The translations under genes and the position numbers were made by a program. From Chelydra serpentina (Eukaryota > Chordata > Testudines > Chelydridae): a DNA stretch of 64,000 bases. The stretch spans positions 29,143,001 through 29,207,000 of the forward strand of contig JBAIAC010000004.1 of assembly GCA_037349315.1 (NCBI GenBank). Direction: 5' to 3'. Positions 1 through 11,804 of the stretch are shown in pieces. A model generated the notes under the pieces. It was given only the letters and a program-made list of their open reading frames with translations, did not search any database and was not told the DNA's origin. The number at the start of each line of letters is the position of its first letter. Position 1 is the stretch's first letter.

Positions 1-173
1 TTGTAGCCTTTTCCCTGAAGGCTCCAGGTCCCTGCTGGAGCCTACTCACTCCCAGATGTCACGGTAGCAATTCTCTGCAGCTTCCTGATGCTTTTTTATA
101 AGAGAATCCATTCCTCCATCCCAGCTGGTTCTACTAATTTAGCCTCACAGCTCATCCTAAGTGTGTATGGGGC

Positions 174-1267
174 TGTAACAGTGCTGGTTCTGGCGGGACC
201 CAACTGAGAGTGCCAGTTCAGGACAAATTGCTTCAAGCAGGGCAGTTACAGCCCAAGGCTGGGGGTTTTTCCACCTCTAAGGCAAATCAAACCAGCCAGA
301 CAGAGAAGACTTTGGTTTTACCCCACTGGCTAACCACAAGTCATTCCAAGCAATTCCCTTAGACACTCCAGTTTCCCAGTCTCACCACCAGTGCCACACG
401 TTATGGGAACAAATGGTCATGAAAACCAATGCCCCAGTAAAAGAAAAAAGATTCTCCTGATCCCAAAGGACCAAGCCCCAAAGCCAGGTCAATATACAAC
501 TCAGATCTTACCCACAAATCACGCTGTTGCCCATCCTTTAGAATCTAAAATCTAAAGGTTTATTCATAAAAGGAAAAAGGTCTAGGTGAGAGCTAGAATT
601 GGTTAAAAGGAATCAATTACATACAGTAATGGCAAAGTTCTTGGTTCAGGCTTGCAGCAGAGATGGAATAAGCTGCAAGTTCAAATTAAGTCTCTGGAAT
701 ACATCCACAGCTGGGATGGGTCATTCGGTCCTTTGTTCAGAGCTTCCATTTGTAGCAAAGTCCCTCCAGAGGTAAGAAGCAGGAAAGAAGACAAGATGGA
801 GGAGCTGCATCAACCTTTTATAGTCTTTTGTCATGCGGCCTCTCTTTCTTTGTTCCAAAGACAAGCATTGGGGCACATGGCAAGAAAAAAACCTTAGAGT
901 TCGGTCCATAGGCATGTCCGTGCATTCCTTGCTGAGTTACAGGCGTGTCTGCCTTCTCTCAATGGGGCCATTGTATCGCTGATGGTTCTTAATGGGCCAT
1001 CAAGCAGGCCTGGCCTAGCTGATAGCTTGTCTGGGGTCCCAGAAGCACAGCCCCAGTTTGAAATACAGACAGTATAGAGCCAATATTCATAACTTCAACT
1101 ACAAAACTGATACATACATATAAATGGCATAATCATAACCAGCCAAGCATAACCTGGTCTTAGACACCTCATTTGACCCACCCCCTTTATATAAGATTTG
1201 GTGCCACTACAGGACCTTGGTTGCAACAATGTTCTATACAGCCCCAGTTATTGTCAATAACGTCACA
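174..1267 (-). mobile_element. Solo LTR with TSD GGGGC
   Basis: An isolated long terminal repeat of about 1.09 kb, read on the minus strand. Plus-strand ends are TGTAACAG and CGTCACA, so the minus copy begins TGTGACG and ends TGTTACA. A perfect 5-bp target duplication GGGGC lies at 169-173 and 1268-1272. On the minus strand there is a TATA-like TATAAAAGG near 822 and an AATAAA at 559-564, the expected U3-R-U5 order. No internal coding region is attached, so it is the product of LTR-LTR recombination. It resembles a long LTR family I recall from turtles. The short ORFs over it are chance. Confidence 0.85.
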
Positions 1268-1272
1268 GGGGC

Positions 1273-2544
1273 TCACCAGTTCAACCTCCTGGGGCTTAAA
1301 GGAGCAGGCCCCCTGTCACTGTAAAGGCCAATTCCATTTAAGGAGAGTAAGTGACTCAGAATGATGCTATGGGATCCCCACCTTTCTTCTGTCTGAATGG
1401 TTATCAAGTTAGCTCAACTTACAAGTAAAAAAGTAATTCTTCTGAATGCCAGCACTGCAAATTCACCCTTGATCTGAAAGGCACACAGTCTTTTGCCATT
1501 GTCATCAGCAATAAAACTTCTTAATGCATGAATCATCATGAGTTAGATACTCTTCTCTCATATCTGTATTGCCTGTTCAGTGCTAAGACTGGGAGATGGG
1601 ACAGTATTGAGGTCACTGTTCTAACCATGTGGTTATCATGAAAACATTTAGCTGCAGAGAAGCACTGTAATACATATGCTTCAGTAGGGTGTAGTACACA
1701 GGAAAGAATTCTGTGCATTTTGCAGGCAAGATTTGCAAGGATACATTTTCGAAAGCATCTTGTAGGATTTTAGCTGCACTGCTCCTGCAAGCCAGTAAAC
1801 TCCAATTAATGATGGGATTGATTGGCAAAAATTCTGGGCTCTGCTTTGGAAGGTCATTTAAAGATAACTAATAAGTTAAGTGACCTTATGGGATTTAAGG
1901 TGTTGCCATAGAAACTGAAGTCAGCCTACAGTGAGTGGTCACTGCTTAGGATACCAGAATACAACACCAACAGAATTCCATAAGCCACAGCTCAAAGATG
2001 CCAGTTTAATTCTCTGAAATGCTTTGAGATCCTTGGGATGAAAAATGCTAAACGTAAGATGTTGACACCAACCTGTAGGTATTCACAGAAGAGTATACTG
2101 CGTGCACAATATCCAGTGAAGCTAATGTATGTTACAATGCTTTAGGGAAATATCGGCTAAGTTCCACACAACCCCACTTACAGCCTCCTGCCATCAAAAT
2201 GCTGAATAGGCTCTGAATGGAAGCCGATCAGTTTCACTCCATAGTTGGTCACTGTGTACTGTACAGCAATACCCAATCTCAATCATTCCCGTGCCTTGTT
2301 GGGATGAAGAACAGGCAGATACCATGTGATAACCAAACCAGGGTCTCTTGTGTGGCAGAATGGAGCACTAACCAGAGAACAAGAGGGCTGACTTTTTCCT
2401 TTCCTGTGTAAAAAATCCACATACAAGTCTTACCTTTTGGGTTTAAGACATACCGTGAGATAGTATATAGTTCTCGTTGCTAGTAGCTAGAGGGAGTCAC
2501 TTAGGATTCTAAGCATCAGATTACGGCTCCCTGGAACTGGGGGT
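1273..2544. other. No gene seen
   Basis: No convincing coding region, RNA gene or repeat boundary was recognised. All ORFs are under 75 codons with no family motif. Sequence is AT-leaning and probably single copy or very old repeat. Confidence 0.5.
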
Positions 2545-2735
2545 ATGTCTACACTGCAGTGTATGCCTAGGGTTCAAGCTCAGGCTCAACCCTAACCCAT
2601 ATACATGCGAGCAAGTCATGCTAACCCAGGGCTTAGATTTACAGTTCCAGGACCCACAGGGGTGGTGGGTTTGAGCCTGAGTTAAACTGGGACCCAAGGT
2701 TCAAGCCCTATTGCTTTGTAGTGTAGACGCAGCCC
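2545..2735. repeat. Harbinger-like MITE fragment
   Basis: Starts with GGGTATGTCTACACTG and near 2712-2733 carries the inverted counterpart TAGTGTAGACGCAGCCC. This TIR type matches the complete Harbinger element at 32940-38072 (GGGTATGTCTACAC). No clean 3-bp target duplication was found, and the flank to about 3010 may also belong to it, so the right border is uncertain. Confidence 0.5.
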
Positions 2736-3863
2736 CACTAGACTCATGCTCTGGGAGTCCACCAAAAGTATCCCACAATCCAACTTTTTGTCCTCTGGAC
2801 AAAAAAAGTTTGGGGGGACAGTCAAGTTTTCCCCCACACTGTACCAGAAACAAAGGGCTACAGTGACCTCATTTTGGGAGGCTGCTAAGAAGATTGGGGT
2901 AAGGTTGGTTGAACTTGGGCCTGAAAAATGCAGCGTAGATGCTGGAGCCCCATGTTGGGAGCCAGCATTCAATGATTCCTAACCTGGGGTTATAAATAAG
3001 GGTAGACACTCAAGTCCTAGGTTAACAAACTCAGGGTCTGCTAACTCAAGTTCTACTAACCCTGGACATTTTTTTTTAAACAAAGGTTCCTACTAAAGTC
3101 AGCTTATCACTTAAACAGAAGGTCCTAAGCAGAAGGACACTAAAAATCCAATAGTATTTCTTTTGAAAGAGTGGTAGTGTTGAGCACTAGCTAGCTGTTA
3201 CCCTCCACTCCAGAAATAGCTGCATTTTCAGTGCTACCAGTCAGTGAAGCACACTGGGCTCTTTATACATGCCAATTATTGCAGGCTACTGTTGTGTTTG
3301 CATCTCTCTTCATCTGCTATGACTTCAGTCACTTGTTCCTATTGGGTATTTTTTTCTCCTTTGCTTGATACCAATTATTTCCCCCCAACTTTATGTAAAT
3401 TGTCATTTAGTGCCAAAAGCACATCAGTTTCTCATGCTGTTACATTCATTTTCAAACCTGAGTTTTTGGTCTAGGGCCCTTTTCTCTTTCTCTGTTTTAT
3501 AAACTGCCCTTTGTCTTCTTGATTTGACAGAGTCTGCACTTGATATTCTTGTCACAGTGGTTTTGTTCCTCATACTCTTCTGTATTTGTCACTGAATTAA
3601 ATTTGTCACAGCATTTGTCTCATTCCTAATTCCAATTTCCAATAGTTGCCTGGTGTAGCTGGTACAAGGTGTTCTCTTACAATCCATTTTCTTGGATCAA
3701 AAGTGCGGCTGAAGAAATGGCTCTTTTTTGTAGTTCATCTGTATTGGTAAGAATCTTGCCCATGGGCTAGAAAGTTTTGAGTTGCAGTCCCAGAGTGGGA
3801 TATTTGGCTTGCATCAGTTACACTCCAGTGCAATACCAGTGATCTCCATTTAGAAGTGCACTC
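2736..3863. other. No gene seen
   Basis: Contains only short non-conserved ORFs and T-rich tracts. The first ~280 bases may be a continuation of the preceding MITE family. Nothing else was recognised. Confidence 0.45.
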
Positions 3864-3866
3864 TTA

Positions 3867-4163
3867 GGCCAGGTCTACACTGGGGGGAGTGGGTCGACCA
3901 ACGATACGCAACTTCAGCTACGCGAATAGCGTAGCTGAAGTCGGCGTATTGTAGGTCGACTTATCTGGCCGTGAGGACAGTAGCGAGTTGACCGCTGCCA
4001 CTCCCCCATTGACTCTGCTTCTGCCTCTCGCGGCAGTGGAGTTCCGCAGTCGACGGGGAGCGTCTTCGGGGATCGATTTATCGCGTCTTGATGAGACGCG
4101 ATAAATCAATCCCCGATAGATCGATCACTACCCGCCGATCCGGCGGGTAGTGAAGATGTACCC
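3867..4163. mobile_element. Hairpin-rich Harbinger MITE with TSD TTA
   Basis: A 297-bp non-autonomous DNA element flanked by TTA at 3864-3866 and 4164-4166, the TWA target duplication of PIF/Harbinger. The left end reads GGCCAGGTCTACACT; the right end is a diverged inverted match. It holds three strong internal hairpins: 3911-3941 (cttcagctacg arms), 4075-4107 (gatttatcgcgtct arms) and 4126-4152 (cactacccgccg arms). It belongs to the same family as 7015-7310, in the opposite orientation. It has no ORF of its own and would depend on a Harbinger transposase. Confidence 0.75.
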
Positions 4164-4371
4164 TTACAGAGGAGATGGCAAGCTGTGATTCCTTCACTTC
4201 ATCTGTTACTGTCTAGAGATGGAACTTAAACCTCTCTGGCCCTATACTTCCAAAGACTTGGACTGCTGCTGCCAGTGTTGTATCAATTATCTCATTAAAT
4301 AAAGAGCTTCAGTTTGTAAGGATGTCAATCTGCTACCTGTCGCCATTAAATTTCAGACAGGGGAACTACAC

Positions 4372-6523
4372 AAAAATGAGGAAGTTAGTTAAACAGAAAT
4401 TAACAGGTACAGCAGCAAATTGAAATCCCTGCAAGTTGCAAGGAAACTTTTTAAAGACACCATAATAGAGACTCAATTTAAATATATACCCCAAATTAAA
4501 AAAAAACATAGTAAGAAAACCAAAAAAGAGCCACCAGGGCTAAACAACAAAGTAAAAGAAACAGTGAGAGGCAAAAAGGCATCCTTTAAAATGTGGAAGT
4601 TAAATCCTAGTGTGGAAAATAGAAAGGAGCATAAATAGAATTTGAAGTACAGCTAGCCAAAGACTCAAAAAAAATAATAGCAATTTTTTTTAAGTGCATC
4701 AGAAGCAGGAAGCCTGCTAAACAACCAGTAGGGCCACTGGACGATCAAGCTGCTAAAGGAGCACTCAAGGATGAATAGGCCATTGCGGAGAAACTTAATG
4801 AATTCTTTGCATTGGTCTTCATGGTTGAGGCTGTGAGCGATATTCCCAAATCTGAGCCATTCTTTTTAGGTGACAAATCTGAGGAACTGTCCCAGATTGA
4901 GGTGTCATTAGAGGAGGTTTTGGAACAAATTGATAAACTAAACAGTAATAAGTCACCAGGACCAGATGGATTCACCCGAGAGTTCTGAAGGAACTGAAAT
5001 GTGAAATTTCAGGACTACTAACTGTAGTCTGTAACCTATCATTTAAATCAGCTTCTGTACCAAATGACACCTATTTTTAAAAAGGGCTCCAGAGGTGACC
5101 CCAGCAATTACAGGCCGGTAACCCTGACTTCAGTACAGGACAAACTGGTTGAAACTATAGTAAAGAAAAAAGTTGTCAGACAAATAGATTAACATAATTT
5201 GTTGGGGAATAGTCAACATGATTTTTTTAAAGGGAAATCATGCCTCACCAATCTACTAGAATTCTTTGAGGGGGTCAACAAGCATGTGGACAAGGGGGAT
5301 TCAGAGGATATAGTGTATTTAGATTTTCAGAAAGCCTTTGACAAGGTCCCTCACCAAAGGCTCTTAAGCAAAGTAAGCAGTCATGGGATAAGAGGGAAGG
5401 TTCTCTCATTGTTCGGTAACTGGTTAAAAGATAGGAAACAAAGGATAGGAATAAATGGTCAGTTTTCAGAATGGAGGGAGATAAATAGTGGTGTCCCCCA
5501 GCAGTCTGTTCTGGGCCCAGTCCTATTTAATATATTCATAAATGAATTGGAAAAAGGGGTAAACAGTGAGGTGGCAAAATTTGCAGATGATACAAAACTA
5601 CTCAACCTAGTGAAGTCCCAGGCAGACTGCGAAGAGCTACAAAAGAATCTCTCAAACCTGGATGACTGTGCAACAAAATGGCAGATTAAATTCAATGTTG
5701 ATCAATGCAAAGTAATGCACATTGGAAAACATAATCCCAACTATACATATAAAACGGTGGGGGTCTAAATTAGCAGTTACCACTCAAGAAAGGGATCTTG
5801 GAGTCATTGTGGATAGTTCTCTGAAAACATCCACTCAATGTGCAGCGGCAGTCAAAAAAGCGAACAGAATGTTGGGAATTGTTAAGAAAGGGATAGATAA
5901 GAGACAGAAAATATAATCTTGCTTCTATATAAATCCATGGTATGCCCACATCTTGAATACTGTGTGCAGATGTGGTTGCCCCACCTCAAAAATATATATT
6001 GGAATTGGAAAAGGTTCAGAAAAGGGAAACAAAAATGATTAGGGGTATGGAACAGCTTCCGTATGAGGAGAGATTAATAAGACTGAGAATTTTCAGCTTG
6101 GACAAGAGACAACTAAGGGGGGATATGATAGAGGTCTATAAAATCATGACTGGTGTGGAGAAAGTAAATAAGGAAGTGTTATTTACTCCTTCTCATAACA
6201 CAAGAACCAGGGGCCACCATATGAAATTAATAGGCAGCAGGTTTAAAACAAACTAAAGGAAGTATTTTTTCACACAAATGCACAGTCAACCTGTGGAAGG
6301 CCAAGACTATAATAGGGTTCAAAAAAGAACTAGATAAGTTCATGGAGGATGGGTCCATCAATGGCTATTAGCCAGGATGGGCAGGAATGGTGTCCCTAGC
6401 TTCTGTTTGCCAGGAACTGGGAATGGGCGACAGGGGGTGGATCACTCGATGATGGCCACTGTTGGAAGACAGGATACTGGGCTAGATGGATCTTTGGTCT
6501 GACCCAGTATGGTCGTTCTTATG
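4372..6523 (+). mobile_element. CR1 LINE, 5'-truncated
   Basis: A CR1 retrotransposon fragment of about 2.15 kb on the plus strand. It spans the basic linker between endonuclease and reverse transcriptase, most of the RT domain, the C-terminal part of ORF2 and the 3' UTR. The 3' end has the typical CR1 tail, with a segment reading GACCCAGTATGG followed by GTTCTTATG at about 6501-6523. The 5' end is truncated, as usual for LINEs. Three frame breaks make it inactive. Left border is approximate. Confidence 0.9.
4420..6256 (+). pseudogene. CR1 ORF2 (reverse transcriptase) remnant
   Basis: Broken ORF2 of the CR1 copy, lying in several frames. 4420-4638 encodes the lysine-rich pre-RT linker, including a PPGLN block like the CR1 PPWLN motif. 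5199-5768 (189 codons) covers RT: motif A YLDFQKAFDKV near residues 40-50, motif B GVPQQSVLGP near 98-107 (the usual glycine after PQ is replaced by Q), and the catalytic FADD box at 128-131. The frame is lost after 5768 and C-terminal segments continue in 5722-5916 and 5972-6256. The enzyme would have copied CR1 RNA at a nicked chromosomal target. The Met at 5199 is internal, not a true start. Confidence 0.9.
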
Positions 6524-6708
6524 TCACACAAAACATTTTTAAAGAATTCAAATATGAATTTTCTAGGTCAATTTTTAGGAAGATTGAGATGATCCTGCTG
6601 TCTGAAGCACCACTCTCTCTGACACTGTTTGGCACATCTAAGAACTACGGGCCTGATTCTTATTTACACAAAGGTCCCTTTGCACTACCAGTGTGCAAAG
6701 TAGCCTGA

Positions 6709-6955
6709 GGGCAGGTCTACACTAGAAGTGCTACATCTGCGCAGCTGCACTGCTGTAGCACGTCTGATGAAGACGCTCTATGCCAACGGAAGAGTGCTCT
6801 CCCGTCGGCATAATTAATTTACTTCTGCGAGTGACATAGCGCTGGTGTGGATAGTGCCTAGGTTGCTGTAATTTGTGTCGCTCAGGGGGGATGTCTTTTT
6901 CACCCCCCTGGGTGATGTAAATTAGATCGACTTAAGCAGTAGTGTAGACATGCCC
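6709..6955. mobile_element. Harbinger-like MITE
   Basis: A 247-bp element with terminal inverted repeats GGGCAGGTCTACACTA (left) and GGGCATGTCTACACTA (right, read on minus). Flanks are TGA at 6706-6708 and TTA at 6956-6958, a one-mismatch match to a TWA target duplication. Non-coding. It sits between the CR1 copy and the next MITE of the same superfamily. Confidence 0.75.
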
Positions 6956-7014
6956 TTAGTGTAAATGAGAATCAGGGCCCTGCATATTCACTGCGGTTCA
7001 AGTACAGAATGTAA

Positions 7015-7310
7015 GGGTAGGTCTACGCTTAACCGCTGCATCGGAGGCGTCCAATCGATCTTCTGGGTTCAATTTATTGCATCTTGTCTAGACGCGATAA
7101 ATCGAACCAGGAAGTGCTCCCCGTCGACGCCGGTAATCCTGCTCCACAAACGGAGCAGGCGGAGTCGACGGGGCAGCCTGCGTGCCGCCGTGTGGACCAG
7201 CGGTAAGTACTTTTAAGTTCAAAATAAAATACTTCGACTTCAGCTACGTTATTCACGTAGCTGAAGTTGCGTATCTTAGTTTGAACTTGGGGGGTAGTGT
7301 GGACCAGCCC
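7015..7310. mobile_element. Hairpin-rich Harbinger MITE with TSD TAA
   Basis: A 296-bp element with a perfect TAA duplication at 7012-7014 and 7311-7313. Left end GGGTAGGTCTACGC, right end GTGTGGACCAGCCC. It carries the same two hairpin modules as 3867-4163 but in reverse order (gcgataaat module near 7070-7105, cttcagctacg module 7237-7267). It is therefore the same family inserted in the opposite orientation. A further hairpin (cctgctcc arms) lies near 7136-7160. Confidence 0.8.
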
Positions 7311-7313
7311 TAA

Positions 7314-8692
7314 GTCATGTTTTCTTACAGCTTTAAAGATCATGTAAATTAGAAGCCTGTTCATGGGTAATCCATGAACAGAAAACGGGTAAATCAGTCT
7401 GAACTTGTTTCTTCCAAATAGTTCAGCCAGCTCCAGTTATCACTGAATCAGCAGGCTGCACTAGCGAAAAGCAGGACATCCAGGCCAGTACCTACTTGCA
7501 GAAATACCAGAATTACTATTCCCCAGCATTTGAACTTGCAGTGAACTGCCTGCTCTGATAGGCTTCATCTTCATTACAGGATAATATACCGTATAAGTGT
7601 AAATCAGTAATTAGATGTTAGTGCTCTTGAAATGTGATTTATTAGGAGGAAGCTAAGTTCTAGTAAAACAAATATACTGTTAGAATGTTGACAGAAGTCT
7701 CTAGTAGTTCCTTACATATCTTTGAGGAGTGAGTTCCTAATGAAATTGGATACTTTAACTGGATCTCTAGCTCAAGACTTACTTGACATTTAATTATACA
7801 AATTACATTTTTTAGGCTGGCAAATTTAGACAAACTTGGGTACGAAGTACTATGTGAAAAACTGACTAGAGAAGAAAGATTCTAATATCAGTCATTTTAT
7901 TCACTTTTATTGATCATGGCAATCTGGCTGTTTCAGCAGCCCAAATACATGCTAGGTAAAGCTGATATTAAAAGTGATACAACCTTGTATCTAAATGTAT
8001 ATGAAATGCTATCAAGTGACACCACTGTGATCTACTTTGTGACTTTCAAAATTGGGTATATCAACATTAAAAGAAATTGCACTGAATAATATTCCAGTGC
8101 TAGTTGTGGTTATTCATTCAGGTATTTACTGGGCTATCATCTCCAGCATTCATTCTGAATGAAATCCTTGAGATTTAAAACTGTTCTAAACAAACTGAAG
8201 TTTTAATCAAACTATGCTTAGATTACACAAAACTGTTGAATCATTTTAGCTAAAATATTTGTTGTATCTTAAGTTCTTTCCTGGATAGTATAGAGAAACA
8301 TTAGGGATGACAAAACATTTTTTGTATTCAAATCTTTTAGTTTTGACTAGTTTAAAATCAAACTGACCTGAAGCTTGTTATATAATTTTACGACTTGATG
8401 CAATTTGTTAGACAGGAAGTGTGAGTCTCTTAAGTATGTTACAGTTTGCCAAAATATAACCATTTTCAGTTGTTTAAAATTGATATGATTTGCCAAGCCT
8501 CAGAGTAAAAAAAGCCTTGGTTTCAGACAGTGTTATTTTGTAGGCAGATAGTCCTGCTTTTGAACTAAACCTCGGCTAATGCCTCAACTGCTGCCAAATA
8601 TTCCTGGTCTGTCCGGCAGAATACACATTGTATATGGCCCAAAATACCAGATACACCTTGATGGCCCACTGATTCCAATAGAATGAGTCATT
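7314..8692. other. No gene seen
   Basis: AT-rich sequence without ORFs above 60 codons and without recognised repeats. Nothing supportable was seen. Confidence 0.5.
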
Positions 8693-9027
8693 GGCTACAT
8701 CTCCACTCAAATGGGAGGCGTAATTTCCAGCTTGGGCTAACATACACACACTAGCTTTGATTCAGGTAGCATGCAGAAAATAGAAATGTAGCCGCAGTGG
8801 TTTGGGCAGTGGGACAGACTAGCTGCCCTGAGGATTGTACATGTGGCAGCCATCTGTGCTGCACTAGCCATCCTGAGCATAATCCCAACTAGGACGCCAT
8901 GTAGGTACTCAGGACAGCTAGACTGTCCAGCTGCTCGCACTGCTGTGGCCACACTGATATTTTTAGCATGCTAGCTCTGTCAGCCAGAGCTGGAAATTAT
9001 ACTTCCTGCTGGAGTTTAGATGTACCC
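8693..9027. mobile_element. MITE with ~40-bp terminal inverted repeats
   Basis: The left end GGCTACATCTCCACTC and the right end (minus) GGGTACATCTAAACTC begin inverted repeats that extend about 40 bp and share the block TAATTTCCAGCT. It is flanked by ATT at 8690-8692 and 9028-9030. The TIR resembles the Harbinger MITEs here, although ATT is not a standard TWA site. No coding capacity. Confidence 0.65.
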
Positions 9028-9035
9028 ATTGAAAG

Positions 9036-9215
9036 GAAGGGTAGTCAAATGGTTAGGGCACCAGCCCAGGACTTGAGAACTGGGTTCGGTTTCCTGCTCT
9101 GTCACAAACGTCCTGTGTGACCTTGTCCAGTCACTTAGTCTATGTCCCTGTTTCCCCATCTGGGAAATAGGGCTAATAGTAATGCCCTACCTCACAGGCA
9201 GTGAGGTGCTCAGTT
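9036..9215 (+). repeat. MIR-like CORE-SINE
   Basis: The order of blocks is that of MIR-type SINEs: a degenerate tRNA-like head (GGTTAGGGCACCAGCC), then a core/tail with TGTGTGACCTTG, CAGTCACTTAG, CCCTGTTTCCCCATCTG, and a GGGCTAATAGTAATGCC tail. It is old and diverged. No target duplication was sought beyond the borders. Confidence 0.65.
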
Positions 9216-9254
9216 ACTGAGTCTGAGAATGTGCCCTAGATTAACAATCATTAC

Positions 9255-9375
9255 TGTAATATTGTATCCACATCTTTTTAAAAAAAGTTGAGAATTGGAG
9301 AGGGTGCTGAGAAGAGTTACAACATGATTTAAGGGCTGGAAAAAGCTTCGAGTGAGAGACTTCAAGAGCTCACTG
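9255..9375 (+). repeat. CR1 LINE fragment
   Basis: A short diverged piece of CR1 ORF2 C-terminus, recognisable from the block GAATTGGAGAGGGTGCTGAG followed by GAAGAGTTACAACATGAT and the gagagacttcaagagct segment. The same segment is seen in the CR1 copies at 5972-6100 and 17414-17530. Confidence 0.6.
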
Positions 9376-9664
9376 CTGCATGTTCCTCTGTGGCTGGCCA
9401 GGTCTGCTGATGGGTGCAGAGGTGGGGCAGGGGCTTCTCACTACTCCAGGGTATGTTGTGTCCCAAGATGTGGCCAAGCACAATTGCAGTTACATGGAGG
9501 AGTGCAATGGGGAAAAAATTCTTGCTCCCACCTATGCAGCAGAAAGACATAATTTGGCCCAAAATATCATAAAACCTTTTGCTTTGTGCTTTGGCAAAAA
9601 GGAAGCCAAATCATTTGAAATCATAATCAGTCTGAAGGGATGGTGCATGGCCTGAAATAATTAC

Positions 9665-10311
9665 TGTGATGGGGCAAGGCCAGAGGGCTATAGGAAAGTG
9701 GTAAGGAACCAGTATGTTAGCCCCAGGCTAAACAAATCCCTGATACCTTATGGCAGTTGCTCCAGGTTAATCAAGACACCTGGGGCCAGTTAAGAACTTT
9801 CCAGAAGGCAGGGAGGTTGATGGAGACACCTGCAGCCAATCAGGGGCTGGCTGAAACTAGTCAAAAGCCTCCTAGTGAGTCAGTGAGGGGCACATGTCAG
9901 GAGCTGTGGAAGGAGGTTGAGTGCGAGGAGCTGGGAGCAAGAGGCACACAAGGAGTTGAGAGTGAGAAGAGTTGAAGGACTGAGGAGTACAAGCATCAGC
10001 AGACCATCAGGAGGAAGGTCCTGCAGTAAGCATAAAGAAGTTGTTGGGCAGAGGCTGTGGGGAAGTAGCCCAGGGAGTTGTAGCTGTCACGCAGCTGTTA
10101 CAGGAAACCCTATAGACAACTGCAATCCACAGGGCCCTGGGCTGGAACCCAGAGTAGAGGGTGGGCCCGGGTTCCCCCCAAACCTCCCAACTCCTGATCA
10201 GACACAGGAGGAATTTGACTGTGGGTTCTACCAGAGGGGAAGATCTCTGAGGTGATCAAAATCCGCCAATAAGCGCAGGACTCACCAAGGTAGAAGAGGA
10301 ACTTTGTCACA
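9665..10311 (+). mobile_element. Solo LTR candidate, TGTGATGG...TTTGTCACA
   Basis: A 647-bp block with inverted termini TGTGA and TCACA, as in LTRs, and a composition I recall from a long turtle LTR family. Flanking pentamers ATTAC and GTACA do not match well, so a target duplication is not demonstrated. The ORFs across it (for example 9917-10255) have no family features and are not called. The similar but decayed block at 32563-32936 may be a distant relative. Confidence 0.65.
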
Positions 10312-10840
10312 GTACATTCACACTCTGCTAGTATAATCTGGTGGTGTTCTACTGAAGTCCATGGAACTACATCAGTTTACATCAGCAGATGATCTAGACT
10401 TTTGAGTCCAATCCTACAGTACTTACCTAGGCTTCCACTCACTTCTGTGGAAATTGTGACTACGTCCGTAACATTCCACTGTGATTCAGAGGACCTGGTT
10501 CAGCTAAGCATGTAGCTGAGAAGGATTGTCTGCCAGATGTGAGGGGAAGGAGAGATTCCCTGAGAAGGGCACCTCAGGGAGCAGGTGGACAGGCAAGGAG
10601 CCAGTAAATCCCAACACTTAAGTCGTTTCGCTGTGATGGGGCCTCATGGCAGGTCTGGCAGCAGCCTTCACTGGGGTGATGTCAGTTCTGTCCTAAAAAA
10701 CTCCTGCTGGATACACAGGGCACAGAGATAACAACATAAAATTAATAATTTAATTATTTGAAGCATGAAGACAAAACAGAAAATACCAGGTTTGGACTTC
10801 AGCTCTTTGAAGTTACAAAATAATAATGCAAGTAGTAGAA
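10312..10840. other. No gene seen
   Basis: No ORF, RNA gene or clear repeat recognised between the LTR and the Cry SINE. Confidence 0.45.
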
Positions 10841-11030
10841 GGGAGGGATAGCTCAGTGGTTTGAGCGTTGGCCTGGTAAACCCAGGGTTGTGAGTTCAAT
10901 CCTTGAGGGGGCCATTTGGGGATCTGGGGCAAAAATTGGGGATTGGTCCTGCTTTAAGCAGGGGGTTGGACTAGATGATCTCCTAAGGTCCCTTCCAACC
11001 CTGATATTCTATGATCTCTATGATCTATGA
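10841..11030 (+). repeat. Cry-type tRNA-derived SINE with CR1-like tail
   Basis: The 5' half is tRNA-like: an A-box region ATAGCTCAGTGGTTTGAG and a B box GTTGTGAGTTCAATCC. The 3' half (GGTTGGACTAGATGATCTCC, then CCTTCCAACCCTGATATTCTATG) matches the 3' end of CR1. This structure is established for turtle Pol III SINEs, which borrow the CR1 tail so that CR1 reverse transcriptase can copy them. It is not a tRNA gene: the acceptor stem and anticodon arm are not maintained. Confidence 0.9.
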
Positions 11031-11804
11031 AAATGGAGGGAAAAATAAAGAAACTAAAGACTTGAGAGCTGAAGTAAAGAAATGGGGACTTCAGGGATTC
11101 AGTCAAAGGGTTCTGCAGCTCATGGCAATCGGAGAGCAAGGCCCCACTAGGACAAGTCCTTATTCAGAGATCATCTCTTACTGCGGTGGCCTGGCCCCTT
11201 TTGGGGCTAGTACAACCCCTCAATTGAAAGATGTGCATGGGAGGAGTGGTGCTTGAAATACCTGGAAGGAGTGTTGAGTTCATGTGGGGTGTGGAAACCA
11301 TGGTAAGTGCATGTTTATTTGCTAGGAGGGTGCTATTCTTACTACTCACATTCCTAACAGGGAAGCAGACTTGTCTGCTCTACTGGTCCCCCTCCCCTCC
11401 CTTTCTGTAGGGAAACTTAAGCAACCGAAGTGAGTTCAAGGCTCCATGTGGGGCGATTGCATGGATTTCTCAATAGCAGGCTAGAGTAAAGTCCCATTCC
11501 TTTTCTGGGCTAGCCCCAAATTCTATTCAGTCTGGATCCCAGGCACTCCATCAAAACCCTGTTCAGTTTCTTCAGTTCTGTCATTTCCCAATTAGAAATC
11601 GGGTGGCCCATTACCCTGGTGGTGATGGTGGTGCCTCCCTTATAAGCTTTAGATTGGTAGATGGGACACTTACGTGATAGAGACGGGATTTGAATTTGCA
11701 CTTCCAAATTGCAGGGGAGTACCCTAGCCACTAGGCTATGGGATAGTCTGTTATGAGGTTTTCTCAGTCTCTCCCCTTGAATCTGTTCTGCTTTTCAAAG
11801 GTGA
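11031..11804. other. No gene; possible old SINE at 11630-11755
   Basis: No coding feature seen. The minus strand around 11630-11755 has a tRNA-like or MIR-like look (a GGATTTGAA element, then a CTAGCCACTAGGCTATGGGA block), suggesting an ancient SINE head, but it is too diverged for a firm call. Confidence 0.35.

Noticed and set aside
4420..4638. Independent lysine-rich small gene
   Set aside because: It is the linker region of the CR1 ORF2 continuing into the RT at 5199.
9665..10311. 5-bp target duplication for this LTR
   Set aside because: Flanks ATTAC and GTACA do not match well enough, so the solo LTR is called from its termini only.
10841..10920. tRNA gene at the SINE head
   Set aside because: A and B boxes are present but acceptor and anticodon stems do not pair, and a CR1-like tail follows; it is a SINE.
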